From NCBI GenBank assembly GCA_036946625.1, contig JAQIIU010000003.1, positions 1,439,001 to 1,503,000 on the forward strand: 64,000 nt of DNA, read 5' to 3'. This document shows, one piece after another, positions 8,942 to 18,817 of this stretch. Position numbers and translations under genes: made by a program. The DNA comes from Methylorubrum populi (GTDB lineage: Bacteria; Pseudomonadota; Alphaproteobacteria; Rhizobiales; Beijerinckiaceae). The stretch's first letter is position 1; every line of letters starts with the position of its first letter. The notes under the pieces were generated by a model. That model saw only the letters and a list, made by a program, of their open reading frames with translations, was not told the DNA's origin and searched no databases.

Positions 8942-9589
8942 TCAGCGCCCGCCCTGGATGAGCACCGCGCCGGCATAGGTCTCGGCGACCTCGCAGAACG
9001 GCACGCCGCCGGCCGAGAGCACCGCCTCGACGGAGAACAGGGGCTCGCCGGGTCCGGGCGTTCCACCGCTCTCGGGGCGCCACAGCATCGTCGGCGTCCG
9101 GTTGCGGCGGCTGGGCCCCAGCGGGCGCACGACGTGGCCGAAGGGGGCCTGCGTGCCGTCCAGGGCCGCGTTCATCGCCGGCGTCAGGCGGCCCGGAACG
9201 TACCAGTTGTCGGCTTCCGACAGGACGTGGGCGCCGCAGGTGAGCCGCACCCGGCGGTAGCGCACCGGCTCGTCCGGCCCCACGGCCAGCCGCTCGCGCC
9301 GCGCCGCGCCGGGAGGCTCGTCCGGACCGGGGACGCGCACGGCGACGATCCGTGGATCGGGGCTGAGCCCGCGCTCGGCGCACCACGCTTCGAGCACGGC
9401 GGTGGCGCTCGGCCCGGCGAGCAGGCGGGCGCTCAAGGTTTCGATCAAGGCACGTGCCGCGGATCCATCCTGCACCTCCGGCCTCGCCTCGACCGCCTGG
9501 GCACGACCCTCGCCGGCCCCGCCCGGCGCCACGACGGCTCCGAGTGCGGCGAGACCGGCCGTCGGCATTCGTGTCGCTGCCCTCTCCAT
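8942..9589 (-). CDS. Chorismate-lyase (UbiC/UTRA) fold protein, possibly exported
   Basis: A 215-residue protein whose second half resembles the chorismate pyruvate-lyase/UTRA fold: VRYRRVRLTCGAHVLSEADNWYVPGRLTP, then HVVRPLGPSRRNRTPTMLW, then FSVEAVLSAGGVPFCEVAETY. UbiC releases 4-hydroxybenzoate from chorismate, but this is a distant match and activity is not assured. The N-terminus (PTAGLAALGAVVAPGGAG...AQA) looks like a signal peptide, odd for a cytosolic enzyme. It lies 37 bases after the multicopper-oxidase gene on the same strand and is probably co-transcribed. I chose ATG 9589; a TTG at 9619 is possible. Confidence 0.6.
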   Translation of the reverse strand: MERAATRMPTAGLAALGAVVAPGGAGEGRAQAVEARPEVQDGSAARALIETLSARLLAGPSATAVLEAWCAERGLSPDPRIVAVRVPGPDEPPGAARRERLAVGPDEPVRYRRVRLTCGAHVLSEADNWYVPGRLTPAMNAALDGTQAPFGHVVRPLGPSRRNRTPTMLWRPESGGTPGPGEPLFSVEAVLSAGGVPFCEVAETYAGAVLIQGGR

Positions 9590-9626
9590 CGTGCAGCGCC
9601 ATACGTCGCCGGCCGGCAAAGGTCCA

Positions 9627-11066
9627 TCACGTCACCTCGAAGCTCGTCCACAGCCCCGTGTCGAATCGCTCCAGCACGGTGGCACCGAGGAGCCAGCGGC
9701 CGGGATTGTCGGCGACGAACGCGATCTGGGCGCTGCGTCCCTCCGGGATCTGCACGGTGTCGAGCCAGTAGGGCTCCCAGCCGTCGTCGAGCTGATGCAG
9801 CAGGCGGAAGACGTGGCCGTGCAGGTGCAGGCTCTGGATGAAGCCGGTGTCGTTGCGGATCGTCAACACCACCACGCCCCCGCGCCTGACCGAGAACAGC
9901 GGCGCCATTCCCGCCGCCCCGCTCGCCCCGTTGATCTGCCAGACCTTGCCCGGATCGCCCTGATAGGGCGTTTCGGCGCCGGGCTTGGTCTTGTCCGGCC
10001 GCACGCCGCCGGTCAGCACGAGGTCGCGGCGCAGCGCGCTCTGAAGGCGGATCTCGGCGGGCAGGCGCTTGTTCTCGGGGATCGAGCCGATCGCCGCCCG
10101 GCCCGCCTGCGCCACCGGTTCGCCGGAAGCCGTCAGCGTGGCGAGCGGCAGGCCCTGGCCGATCAGCGCGGTGATGGTGCCGGCCGGGCCCGCCTGCGCC
10201 GGCAGGTCGAGCAGCAGATCGTAGCGGGTGCCGGGCGCGAAGGGCAGCGTCGCCTTCAGCGGCTCGAAGGTGTCGCTGGGCTGCCCGTCCACCGCCGCGA
10301 CAGAGGCCTTCAGCCCGTCGAAGCGAACGCGCAGGCTGCGCGCGTTGCAGGCATTGGCGAGCCGAAGGCGCAGGCGGCTGCCGGGCCGGGCCTCCAGCCC
10401 GAGGGGGATCGGCCGGCCGTTGAGCGTGACGACGCTCCCGAGGCGCCCGGCTGCGGCGGCGAAGGCGACCTGCCCGAACGGCTGGAGCGCGCCGGCCTCG
10501 TCGAGCCGCCAGTCCTGCAGCAGCAGCGCGATGTCCCCGTCGACCGGGGGCGGGGAGGGCTCCTCCACGATCAGCATGCTGGCGATGCCGCGGCCCGAGG
10601 GCTCGCTCGACCCGCCGACCACGAGGGGGCGGATCAGGAAGCTGCCGGCATCCGGCGGGGTGAACGCGTAGGTGAAGCGTTCGCCCGGCTCGATCGGCTC
10701 CTGCGTGACGCCGCCGACGCCGTCCATGGCGTTCCGGTTGCGCACCCCGTGCCAGTGCAGCGAGAGCGGCTTGTCGGTTCCGTTCTCGACGCGCAGCCGC
10801 ACGGTCTCGCCGAGCTTGACCCGCAGGATCGGCGCCTCCGCCTGGCCGAGGCGCCAGACCGCCGTCTCGGGGGCGGGTTCGGGCTTGAGGCGGAGTTGAG
10901 CCGGCGCCGCCTTGAGGGGCATCGGCTCCGGTGGCGGCGTCTCGTCGGCCGGCGCCTGGGCTCCCGCGGCCGCCGGGATCAGGGCGAGGGCGGCGCTGCC
11001 GGCGAGCAGGTCGCGTCGCGAAAAAGATCCCGGCTCGGGCTGGGCCATCGGGTCGGGCTGTCGCAT
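9627..11066 (-). CDS. Multicopper-oxidase-fold protein with Tat signal, copper centre degenerate
   Basis: A 479-residue protein with a twin-arginine signal (SFSRRDLLAGSAALALIP, Arg 17-18) and the three-cupredoxin layout of periplasmic multicopper oxidases such as CueO and SufI. HWHG near residue 104 and HLHGH near 414 are intact. The second motif, normally HxH, reads SFLIRPLVVGG (about 142-152), and the C-terminal HCH block reads RWLLGATVLERFDTGLW (about 458-474). Two of the four histidine pairs of the trinuclear site are therefore missing, as is the type 1 cysteine. It is unlikely to reduce oxygen; a structural role like SufI/FtsP is possible. Confidence 0.8.
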   Translation of the reverse strand: MRQPDPMAQPEPGSFSRRDLLAGSAALALIPAAAGAQAPADETPPPEPMPLKAAPAQLRLKPEPAPETAVWRLGQAEAPILRVKLGETVRLRVENGTDKPLSLHWHGVRNRNAMDGVGGVTQEPIEPGERFTYAFTPPDAGSFLIRPLVVGGSSEPSGRGIASMLIVEEPSPPPVDGDIALLLQDWRLDEAGALQPFGQVAFAAAAGRLGSVVTLNGRPIPLGLEARPGSRLRLRLANACNARSLRVRFDGLKASVAAVDGQPSDTFEPLKATLPFAPGTRYDLLLDLPAQAGPAGTITALIGQGLPLATLTASGEPVAQAGRAAIGSIPENKRLPAEIRLQSALRRDLVLTGGVRPDKTKPGAETPYQGDPGKVWQINGASGAAGMAPLFSVRRGGVVVLTIRNDTGFIQSLHLHGHVFRLLHQLDDGWEPYWLDTVQIPEGRSAQIAFVADNPGRWLLGATVLERFDTGLWTSFEVT

Positions 11067-11165
11067 GGCGCCTCGCGTGGTCGTCGCGTCGTCTTTGACT
11101 TCGGGCCCCGCGTTGTAGACAGGCGCGGTTCGCCCCGCCACCGCGCAAACCCGTTCGCAAGTTTT

Positions 11166-11196
11166 TTGCTGCGGCCCCGGGTGCGCATGCTATAGA
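11166..11196 (+). promoter_or_regulatory. Candidate sigma-70 promoter for tRNA-Leu
   Basis: TTGCTG at 11166-11171 and TATAGA at 11191-11196, spaced 19 bases; reading the -10 as GCTATA at 11189 gives 17. It lies about 50 bases before tRNA-Leu and points at it. Judged by eye only. Confidence 0.45.
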
Positions 11197-11243
11197 CGCG
11201 CGCTTCGACGGCTCGGAACCCTGAGCCCGTGTCGATGGCGCTC

Positions 11244-11328
11244 GCGGGCGTGGCGGAACTGGTAGACGCGCTGGATTTAGGTTCCAGTGTCGCAAGACGT
11301 GGGGGTTCGAGCCCCTCCGCCCGCACCA
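11244..11328 (+). tRNA. tRNA-Leu (anticodon UAG)
   Basis: An 85-base class II tRNA with encoded CCA. The acceptor arms GCGGGCG (11244-11250) and CGCCCGC (11318-11324) pair fully. The anticodon stem CTGGA/TCCAG encloses the loop TTTAGGT, giving UAG, which reads CUN leucine codons. The T-arm GGGGGTTCGAGCCCC is canonical and there is a leucine-type variable arm. Confidence 0.97.
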
Positions 11329-11441
11329 AGTCCGTATCGGGATCGGCGTCAGGAACCGAAAACGGTTCCCGCCGGGGCCTCGCCATGGTGCCGCGGCACG
11401 CGAAGACGAGATTGCGGTTTAAAAACAGCGGACGAACGACG

Positions 11442-12866
11442 ATGCAGGTGACCGAGACGACCTCCGAGGGGCTGAAGCGCGAGTTTCAGGTGCTCCTCCC
11501 CGCGACCGAGCTTGAGGATCGCCTCAACACCGAGCTCTCGAACATCAAGGGCAAGGTCCAGATCAAGGGCTTCCGCCCCGGCAAGGTGCCGGTGGCGCAT
11601 CTGCGCAAGGTCTACGGCAAGTCGGTGATGGCCGATGTCCTGCAGAACGCCGTCAACGAGGCCAACCAGCAGATCGTGGCCGACAAGGGCCTGCGCCTCG
11701 CGCTGGAGCCGCAGATCGAGTTCCCGAAGGACGAGGAGCAGACCATCATCGAGCGCGCCCTCGATGCCAAGGGCGACCTCGCCTTCAAGGTGAAGCTCGA
11801 GGTGCTGCCGAGCTTCGACCTCGCCGATCTCTCCGACGTGTCGGTCAAGAGGCTCGTGCTCAAGCCCTCCGACGAGGAGGTGAACGAGACCCTGGAACGG
11901 ATGGCCAAGGACAGCCGCTCCTTCGAACCCCGCGAGGAGGGCGCCGAGGCGCAAGCAGGCGACCGGGTCACCATCGACTTCGTCGGCCGCATCGACGGCA
12001 GCGCGTTCGAGGGCGGCAAGGGCGAGGATGCCGATCTGGAACTCGGCTCCAACACCTTCATCCCCGGCTTCGAGGACCAGCTCGTCGGCGCCAAGGTCGG
12101 CGAGCGCCGCCTCGTCAAGGTGGCCTTCCCGGCCGATTACCAGGCCGAGCACCTCGCCGGCAAGGACGCCGCGTTCGACGTCGCCGTGAAGGCGGTCGCC
12201 GCCCCCGGCGAGACGAAGATCGACGACGAACTCGCCAAGCGCTTCGGCATGGACGACCTGGAGAAGCTGAAGGAGGCCGTCTCCAAGGCCGTCGGCGCCG
12301 ATTACGAGGCCCAGTCCCGCCGCAAGCTCAAGAAGGAGCTGCTCGACGCGCTCGACGGCAAGTACGCCTTCGAGCTCCCCCCGAGCCTCGTCCACCAGGA
12401 GTTCGCCGCCGTGTGGGCACAGGTCGAGCAGGACCTGAAGACCCGCGGCAAGACCTTCGAGGACGAGGGCACCACCGAGGAGGCCTCGCAGACGGAGTAC
12501 CGCAAGATCGCCGAGCGGCGCGTCCGCCTCGGGCTGGTGCTTGCGCAAGTCGGCGAGACCGCCGATATCAAGGTCTCGGACGATGAGGTCAATCAGGCCC
12601 TGTTCGCCCGGATCCGGCAGTTCCCGGGTCAGGAGAAGCAGGTCTACGACTTCTACCGCAACAATCCGCAGGCGCTCGCCGAGCTTCGCGCGCCGCTGTT
12701 CGAGGAGAAGGTCGTCGACCATGTCCTCGGTCAGGTCCAGGTCGTCGAGGAACCCGTCTCCAAGGAGACGCTCTTCGCCGAGGCCGACGAGGCCGACGCG
12801 GCCTCGACGGACGGGAAGCCGAGCGAGTCCAGCAACGAGGCGGCGGCCGACAAGGCTGCCGGCTGA
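11442..12866 (+). CDS. tig: Trigger factor, ribosome-associated chaperone
   Basis: A 474-residue ribosome-bound peptidyl-prolyl isomerase and holdase that meets nascent chains at the exit tunnel. The N-terminal ribosome-binding signature is [15 protein letters not shown] ([21 protein letters not shown], residues about 34-54). The FKBP-type PPIase domain follows ([24 protein letters not shown]), then the long helical C-terminal chaperone domain and an alanine/glutamate-rich tail. The ATG at 11442 starts the standard [15 protein letters not shown]. It heads the tig-clpP-clpX-lon cluster; an overlapping earlier reading would run through tRNA-Leu and is rejected. Confidence 0.97.
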   Translation: MQVTETTSEGLKREFQVLLPATELEDRLNTELSNIKGKVQIKGFRPGKVPVAHLRKVYGKSVMADVLQNAVNEANQQIVADKGLRLALEPQIEFPKDEEQTIIERALDAKGDLAFKVKLEVLPSFDLADLSDVSVKRLVLKPSDEEVNETLERMAKDSRSFEPREEGAEAQAGDRVTIDFVGRIDGSAFEGGKGEDADLELGSNTFIPGFEDQLVGAKVGERRLVKVAFPADYQAEHLAGKDAAFDVAVKAVAAPGETKIDDELAKRFGMDDLEKLKEAVSKAVGADYEAQSRRKLKKELLDALDGKYAFELPPSLVHQEFAAVWAQVEQDLKTRGKTFEDEGTTEEASQTEYRKIAERRVRLGLVLAQVGETADIKVSDDEVNQALFARIRQFPGQEKQVYDFYRNNPQALAELRAPLFEEKVVDHVLGQVQVVEEPVSKETLFAEADEADAASTDGKPSESSNEAAADKAAG

Positions 12867-12947
12867 TCGCCGACCCTCCGGCTCCGCGGCGGGCGGCGAT
12901 CTTTGAGATCAGGCGGCGTTAACGGCTGCCATGTTCGCTGTAACCAA

Positions 12948-12977
12948 CCGGCCCCGGGCGATTCGCGCCGGGGCCGG
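12948..12977 (+). terminator. GC hairpin between tig and clpP
   Basis: Perfect 10-bp arms CCGGCCCCGG (12948-12957) and CCGGGGCCGG (12968-12977) with a 10-base loop, 21 bases before the clpP start. There is no T-run, so it may attenuate transcription or act as a leader structure rather than fully terminate. Confidence 0.5.
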
Positions 12978-12998
12978 ACTCCGGAGCCGAGGGCTGAC

Positions 12999-13628
12999 AT
13001 GAGAGATCCGGTCGACTACTTCCACAACTCGCTCGTGCCGATGGTGGTCGAGCAGTCGAGCCGCGGCGAGCGCGCCTTCGACATCTATTCCCGGCTCCTG
13101 CGCGAGCGGATCATCTTCCTCACCGGCCCCGTCGAGGACCAGGGCGCTTCGCTGGTCGTCGCCCAGCTCCTGTTCCTTTGGGCCGAGAACCCGAAGAAGG
13201 AAATCTCCTTCTACATCAACTCGCCCGGCGGTGTGGTGACCTCGGGCCTGTCGATCTACGACACGATGCAGTTCATTCCCTGCCCGGTCACGACGCTCTG
13301 CATCGGTCAGGCGGCCTCGATGGGCTCGCTGCTGCTCGCCGCCGGCGAGCCCGGCCATCGCTTCGCCCTGCCCAACGCCCGGATCATGGTGCACCAGCCC
13401 TCCGGCGGCTTCCAGGGTCAGGCCACCGATATCCTGATCCATGCCCGCGAGATCGAGGCGCTCAAGAAGCGCCTGAACGAGATCTACGTGAAGCACACCG
13501 GCCGCGACTACGAGACGATCCATCAGGCGCTCGAGCGCGACAACTTCATGACCGCCGACGCGGCCAAGGAATTCGGCCTGATCGACGAGGTGAAGCTCAA
13601 GTCCCCCGAGACGGCTGCCACGGTCTGA
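12999..13628 (+). CDS. clpP: ATP-dependent Clp protease proteolytic subunit
   Basis: Serine protease that forms the tetradecameric chamber fed by ClpX or ClpA. The 209-residue protein has the full catalytic triad: Ser107 in GQAASMGS, His132 in IMVHQPSGG and Asp181 in ALERDNFM. The conserved [18 protein letters not shown] block is also present. The ATG at 12999 gives a short pro-region before [21 protein letters not shown], normal for the family. It lies directly upstream of clpX and lon in the common alphaproteobacterial order; the 253-base gap to clpX suggests a separate clpX promoter. Confidence 0.98.
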   Translation: MRDPVDYFHNSLVPMVVEQSSRGERAFDIYSRLLRERIIFLTGPVEDQGASLVVAQLLFLWAENPKKEISFYINSPGGVVTSGLSIYDTMQFIPCPVTTLCIGQAASMGSLLLAAGEPGHRFALPNARIMVHQPSGGFQGQATDILIHAREIEALKKRLNEIYVKHTGRDYETIHQALERDNFMTADAAKEFGLIDEVKLKSPETAATV

Positions 13629-13750
13629 GGACGGCGGGGAACCTGAGGCGCCCAGGGCACGCTCTCTCGACCGCGACGGGTCTCATGCGTCCTTTGGGCG
13701 CCCGCCCTGGAGCCCAGGCCGGTTGATCCCGAGCCGGCCACATGATTGCA

Positions 13751-13815
13751 TCGGGATTCGAGCGCCTCAATCCCGACGCATCCGCCCCGTGTGACTGTTT
13801 CTTTAGGCGGATGCG
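13751..13815 (+). repeat. Two abutting hairpins in the clpP-clpX gap
   Basis: The first hairpin has arms TCGGGATT (13751-13758) and AATCCCGA (13769-13776). The second begins at the next base with arms CGCATCCGCC (13777-13786) and GGCGGATGCG (13806-13815) around a 19-base, T-rich loop. They end 66 bases before clpX. Confidence 0.6.
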
Positions 13816-13881
13816 CTTACATCGTATGACCGAAGCGTGGGCCCTCCTGGCTGGGGCCGCGCCCGCGAACCGGAGACCGAC

Positions 13882-15153
<1,272 letters not shown>

Positions 15154-15167
15154 CCGGCCTGCATCCA

Positions 15168-15200
15168 GGGCCGCCCGGTAGTGAGCCGGCGGCCCTTTTT
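15168..15200 (+). terminator. Rho-independent terminator after clpX
   Basis: Arms GGGCCGCC (15168-15175) and GGCGGCCC (15188-15195) are followed directly by TTTTT, 14 bases after the clpX stop. It separates clpX from lon, which therefore needs its own promoter in 15200-15419. Confidence 0.85.
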
Positions 15201-15419
15201 CGTTCCGGGGGGGCCGCGCTTGAAAGCGTCTCCCGCAACGACCACTTCAGGCTCAGCGCGGGACCCTACGCTTGATCCCCCGAAAGGTTCGGGTCCGCGT
15301 CACCAGCCGCAAACGAATTCTCCGCTTCCGACCCTTCGCGGCCCGGTCGGCACCTGGCAGGATGCTTGCTCTCCGCATGAGGAGCGAATGCCCGGCGTCA
15401 ACATATAAGGGAAACCCCC

Positions 15420-17843
15420 ATGACCCAGTCGAAATCGCGCCAGCCGGTCGTTCCCGGTTCGACGGGCTCCTACGCCGTCCTGCCGCTGCGCGACATCGTC
15501 GTGTTTCCGCACATGATCGTGCCCCTGTTCGTGGGCCGCGAGAAGTCGATCCGCGCGCTTGAGGAGGCGGTGCGCTCGGACCGGCACATCCTGCTCGCGA
15601 CGCAGATCAACGCCGGCGACGACGATCCGGCCACCGACGCGATCTACACGATCGGCACGCTGGCTTCCGTGCTCCAGCTCCTCAAGCTGCCCGACGGCAC
15701 CGTGAAGGTGCTGGTCGAAGGCGCCGGCCGCGCGCAGATCGAGTCCTTCGTGCGCTCGGACGAGTACTACGAGGCGCGTGCCCTCACGCTCGCCGACGAT
15801 CTCGGCGACCGCGTCGAGGCCGAGGCGCTCGCCCGCTCGGTGATCTCCGAGTTCGAGAACTACGTGAAGCTCAACAAGAAGATCTCGCCCGAGGTCGTCT
15901 CCGCCGTCACGCAGATCGACGAGCCCTCCAAGCTCGCCGACACCGTCGGCTCGCACCTCGCGGTCAAGATCGCCGACAAGCAGGCGATCCTCGAAATCCC
16001 CACGGTGGCGCAGCGCCTGGAGCGCGTGCTGTCGCTGATGGAGAGCGAGATCTCCGTGCTGCAGGTGGAGAAGCGCATCCGGACCCGCGTCAAGCGGCAG
16101 ATGGAGAAGACCCAGCGCGAGTACTACCTCAACGAGCAGATGAAGGCGATCCAGAAGGAGCTCGGCGACAGCGAAGATGGTCGGGATGAGCTGGCCGAGC
16201 TTGAGGAGAAGATCGAGAAGACCAAGCTGACCAAGGAGGCTCGCGAGAAGGCCACCGCCGAGCTGAAGAAGCTGCGGCAGATGTCGCCGATGTCGGCCGA
16301 GGCCACGGTCGTGCGCAACTACCTCGACTGGATGCTCGGCATCCCGTGGGGCAAGCGTTCGAAGATCAAGAAGGACCTGCTGGGCGCCCAAGCGCTTCTC
16401 GATTCGGATCACTTCGGCCTCGACAAGGTCAAGGACCGGATCGTCGAGTACCTTGCCGTGCAGCAGCGGGCGAACAAGCTCACCGGCCCGATCCTCTGCC
16501 TCGTCGGCCCGCCCGGCGTCGGCAAGACCTCGCTCGGCAAGTCGATCGCCAAGGCCACGGGCCGCGAGTTCGTGCGGATGTCGCTCGGCGGCGTGCGTGA
16601 CGAGGCCGAGATCCGCGGTCACCGCCGGACCTATATCGGCTCGATGCCCGGCAAGATCGTCCAGTCGATGCGCAAGGCCAAGACCTCGAACCCGCTGATC
16701 CTGCTCGACGAGATCGACAAGATGGGCATGGATTTCCGCGGCGACCCGTCGGCCGCCCTGCTGGAGGTTCTGGATCCGGAGCAGAACGGCACGTTCAACG
16801 ACCACTACCTTGAGGTCGATTACGATCTCTCGAACGTGATGTTCGTGACGACCGCCAACACGCTCAACATCCCCGGCCCGCTGATGGACCGGATGGAGGT
16901 GATCCGCATCGCCGGCTACACCGAAGAGGAGAAGCTGCAGATCGCCCGCCGCCACCTGATCCCCGAGGCGATGAAGAAGCACGGGCTCGGGACCGACGAA
17001 TGGTCGATCACCGACGACGGCCTGATGATGCTCATCCGCCGCTACACGCGGGAGGCGGGCGTGCGCAACCTGGAGCGCGAGATCTCCAACCTGATCCGCA
17101 AGGCGGTGAAGGAGATCCTGATCACCAAGGTGAAGCAGGTGGAGGCCAGCCCCGACACGCTGCCGGAATTCCTCGGTCCGCCGAAGTTCCGCTACGGCGA
17201 GATCGACGCGGACGATCAGGTCGGCGTCGTGACGGGTCTGGCCTGGACCGAGGTGGGCGGCGAATTGCTGACCATCGAGGGCGTCATGATGCCCGGCAAG
17301 GGCAAGATGACGGTCACGGGCAACCTGCGCGACGTGATGAAGGAGTCGATCTCGGCGGCGGCGAGCTACGTCCGCTCGCGGGCGATCGACTTCGGCATCG
17401 AGCCGCCGCTGTTCGAGCGCCGGGACATCCACGTCCACGTTCCGGAGGGGGCGACCCCGAAGGACGGCCCGTCGGCCGGCATCGCCATGGCCACCGCCAT
17501 CATCTCGACGCTCACCGGCATCCCGGTGCGCCGCGACGTGGCGATGACCGGCGAGGTGACCCTGCGCGGCCGCGTCCTGCCGATCGGCGGCCTGAAGGAG
17601 AAGCTGCTCGCGGCGCTCCGCGGCGGCATCAAGACGGTGCTGATCCCCGAGGAGAACGCCAAGGACATCGCGGAGGTGCCCGACAGCGTGAAGAACGGCC
17701 TGGAGATCGTGCCCGTCTCGCGGATGGACCAGGTGCTGCAGCACGCCCTCGTGCGCCAGCCCGAGCCGATCGAGTGGGACGAACCGCTGCCCGCCAAGAC
17801 GCCCAAGCGCGACGAGGACGGTGCGGCGGTGGTCGCCCACTGA
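15420..17843 (+). CDS. lon: ATP-dependent Lon protease
   Basis: An 807-residue cytosolic AAA+ serine protease that degrades misfolded and regulatory proteins. In order: the N-terminal LAN substrate domain ([21 protein letters not shown]), a charged coiled-coil around residues 220-310, the AAA+ module with Walker [10 protein letters not shown] and LLDEIDKMG, and the protease domain. The catalytic Ser685 lies in KDGPSAG and the partner lysine is near 728 in [10 protein letters not shown]. The ATG at 15420 is preceded by AAGGGAAA. It completes the proteolysis block and is followed by its own terminator. Confidence 0.98.
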   Translation: MTQSKSRQPVVPGSTGSYAVLPLRDIVVFPHMIVPLFVGREKSIRALEEAVRSDRHILLATQINAGDDDPATDAIYTIGTLASVLQLLKLPDGTVKVLVEGAGRAQIESFVRSDEYYEARALTLADDLGDRVEAEALARSVISEFENYVKLNKKISPEVVSAVTQIDEPSKLADTVGSHLAVKIADKQAILEIPTVAQRLERVLSLMESEISVLQVEKRIRTRVKRQMEKTQREYYLNEQMKAIQKELGDSEDGRDELAELEEKIEKTKLTKEAREKATAELKKLRQMSPMSAEATVVRNYLDWMLGIPWGKRSKIKKDLLGAQALLDSDHFGLDKVKDRIVEYLAVQQRANKLTGPILCLVGPPGVGKTSLGKSIAKATGREFVRMSLGGVRDEAEIRGHRRTYIGSMPGKIVQSMRKAKTSNPLILLDEIDKMGMDFRGDPSAALLEVLDPEQNGTFNDHYLEVDYDLSNVMFVTTANTLNIPGPLMDRMEVIRIAGYTEEEKLQIARRHLIPEAMKKHGLGTDEWSITDDGLMMLIRRYTREAGVRNLEREISNLIRKAVKEILITKVKQVEASPDTLPEFLGPPKFRYGEIDADDQVGVVTGLAWTEVGGELLTIEGVMMPGKGKMTVTGNLRDVMKESISAAASYVRSRAIDFGIEPPLFERRDIHVHVPEGATPKDGPSAGIAMATAIISTLTGIPVRRDVAMTGEVTLRGRVLPIGGLKEKLLAALRGGIKTVLIPEENAKDIAEVPDSVKNGLEIVPVSRMDQVLQHALVRQPEPIEWDEPLPAKTPKRDEDGAAVVAH

Positions 17844-17868
17844 CCGTCCTCACGCCGCCCCCATGACG

Positions 17869-17901
17869 AAGCCCCCGGAGCAGCCGCCCCGGGGGCTTTT
17901 T
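17869..17901 (+). terminator. Rho-independent terminator after lon
   Basis: Perfect 10-bp stem AAGCCCCCGG (17869-17878) and CCGGGGGCTT (17889-17898), running into TTTTT. It lies 26 bases after the lon stop codon. Confidence 0.9.
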
Positions 17902-17981
17902 CGTCCGACAGGAGAGCGGAGGCGGCGGCTTGGCCTTGCGCCGCCGCGTTCCCTTCCGTAACGCTCACAGGGTGCCGGTTC

Positions 17982-18057
17982 GGGCGGTTAGCTCAGTTGG
18001 TAGAGCGTCTCCTTTACACGGAGAGGGTCGGGGGTTCGAGTCCCTCACCGCCCACCA
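17982..18057 (+). tRNA. tRNA-Val (anticodon UAC)
   Basis: A 76-base tRNA with encoded CCA. Acceptor GGGCGGT pairs with ACCGCCC. The anticodon stem TCTCC/GGAGA encloses TTTACAC, giving UAC. The D-arm (TAGCTCAGTTGGTAGAGC) and T-arm (GGGGGTTCGAGTCCCTC) are canonical. Confidence 0.97.
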
Positions 18058-18817
18058 GTGTTTGCAATGATTTAGCCGATGCTCGGCTTTGTGATGCACC
18101 CCGATCGGCGGGTACTGGGGTGCATGCGGAGTGCAGAGGGTATGCGAGCTAAGCGAACCAAATTCCTGGCTTTGCTCGATCTCTGTAGCGCGCAAAATCG
18201 AATGCCATCAGTTCATGGCGGGCGACAGGGTTCACGGTTGAGGCTCGCTTGAAGCGGTGACGGGCCACACGCCCGAAAGGCGGTGGAGGCTCTTCTCAGC
18301 CTCCTACGGTTCCTTGCGAAAAACTTGGCTTTTACCTTGCGCCGTACCACGCGAGCGATGTGCAGTCTGTCGTCGCAGACTAGTTATCTTTTTGTTTTTA
18401 TTGGTTTGATTTTTGTTGGTTTCTGTCCTGCCGAGCCGACCACTACTTGAAATCCGACGTTTGCCTTTTGCTCGCGGGAACCGATGAGGGGGAGAGTGGC
18501 AGTTGGCTCGACAGCCGGAAGCGGCCGTTCGAGGCCGTGCCGCCCCAATGGGTGCAGCATCATACATTCGGTGGGATGCCCGTTTGGCTGCGAAGTACGC
18601 TGTAACCCCATTTGGAGTAAGTGTTCCCGCAATTCCACACTTCTCAGCGGAACCGCAGGAAACACGGGAAATGAGACGCATCAACAATGAACAAGCATCT
18701 CGCGGTATGCAGGCCATGGTGCAGTGCGAAGATATCATGGCGATGGCACAGCCGATTTATCATGTATTAATGAATATGTCGTTTTTCAAATGCCGAATAG
18801 AAAGAGAAGGATGATTT
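18058..18817. other. AT-richer gap of 760 bases with no convincing gene
   Basis: Lies directly downstream of tRNA-Val. Base composition falls well below the flanks, notably in the T-rich run at 18385-18425. Short open frames on both strands lack ribosome-binding sites and recognisable domains. No second copy of the tRNA 3' end, and no integrase, was found. It may be a decayed insertion; the last part presumably carries the promoter of the chemotaxis receptor. Confidence 0.6.

Noticed and set aside
11229..11441. N-terminal extension of trigger factor through tRNA-Leu
   Set aside because: The frame is open only because the tRNA lacks an in-frame stop; the true start is ATG 11442.
15300..17840. 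846-codon antisense frame over lon
   Set aside because: Shadow of lon; histidine/leucine-rich low-complexity product.
17965..18195. Minus-strand open frame across tRNA-Val
   Set aside because: It is the antisense of the tRNA, giving the familiar false peptide with WAVRDSNPRPSPCKGDALPTE.
18503..18814. 103-codon plus-strand frame before the chemoreceptor
   Set aside because: No ribosome-binding site, no domain, and a composition unlike the coding regions around it; possibly a decayed fragment.
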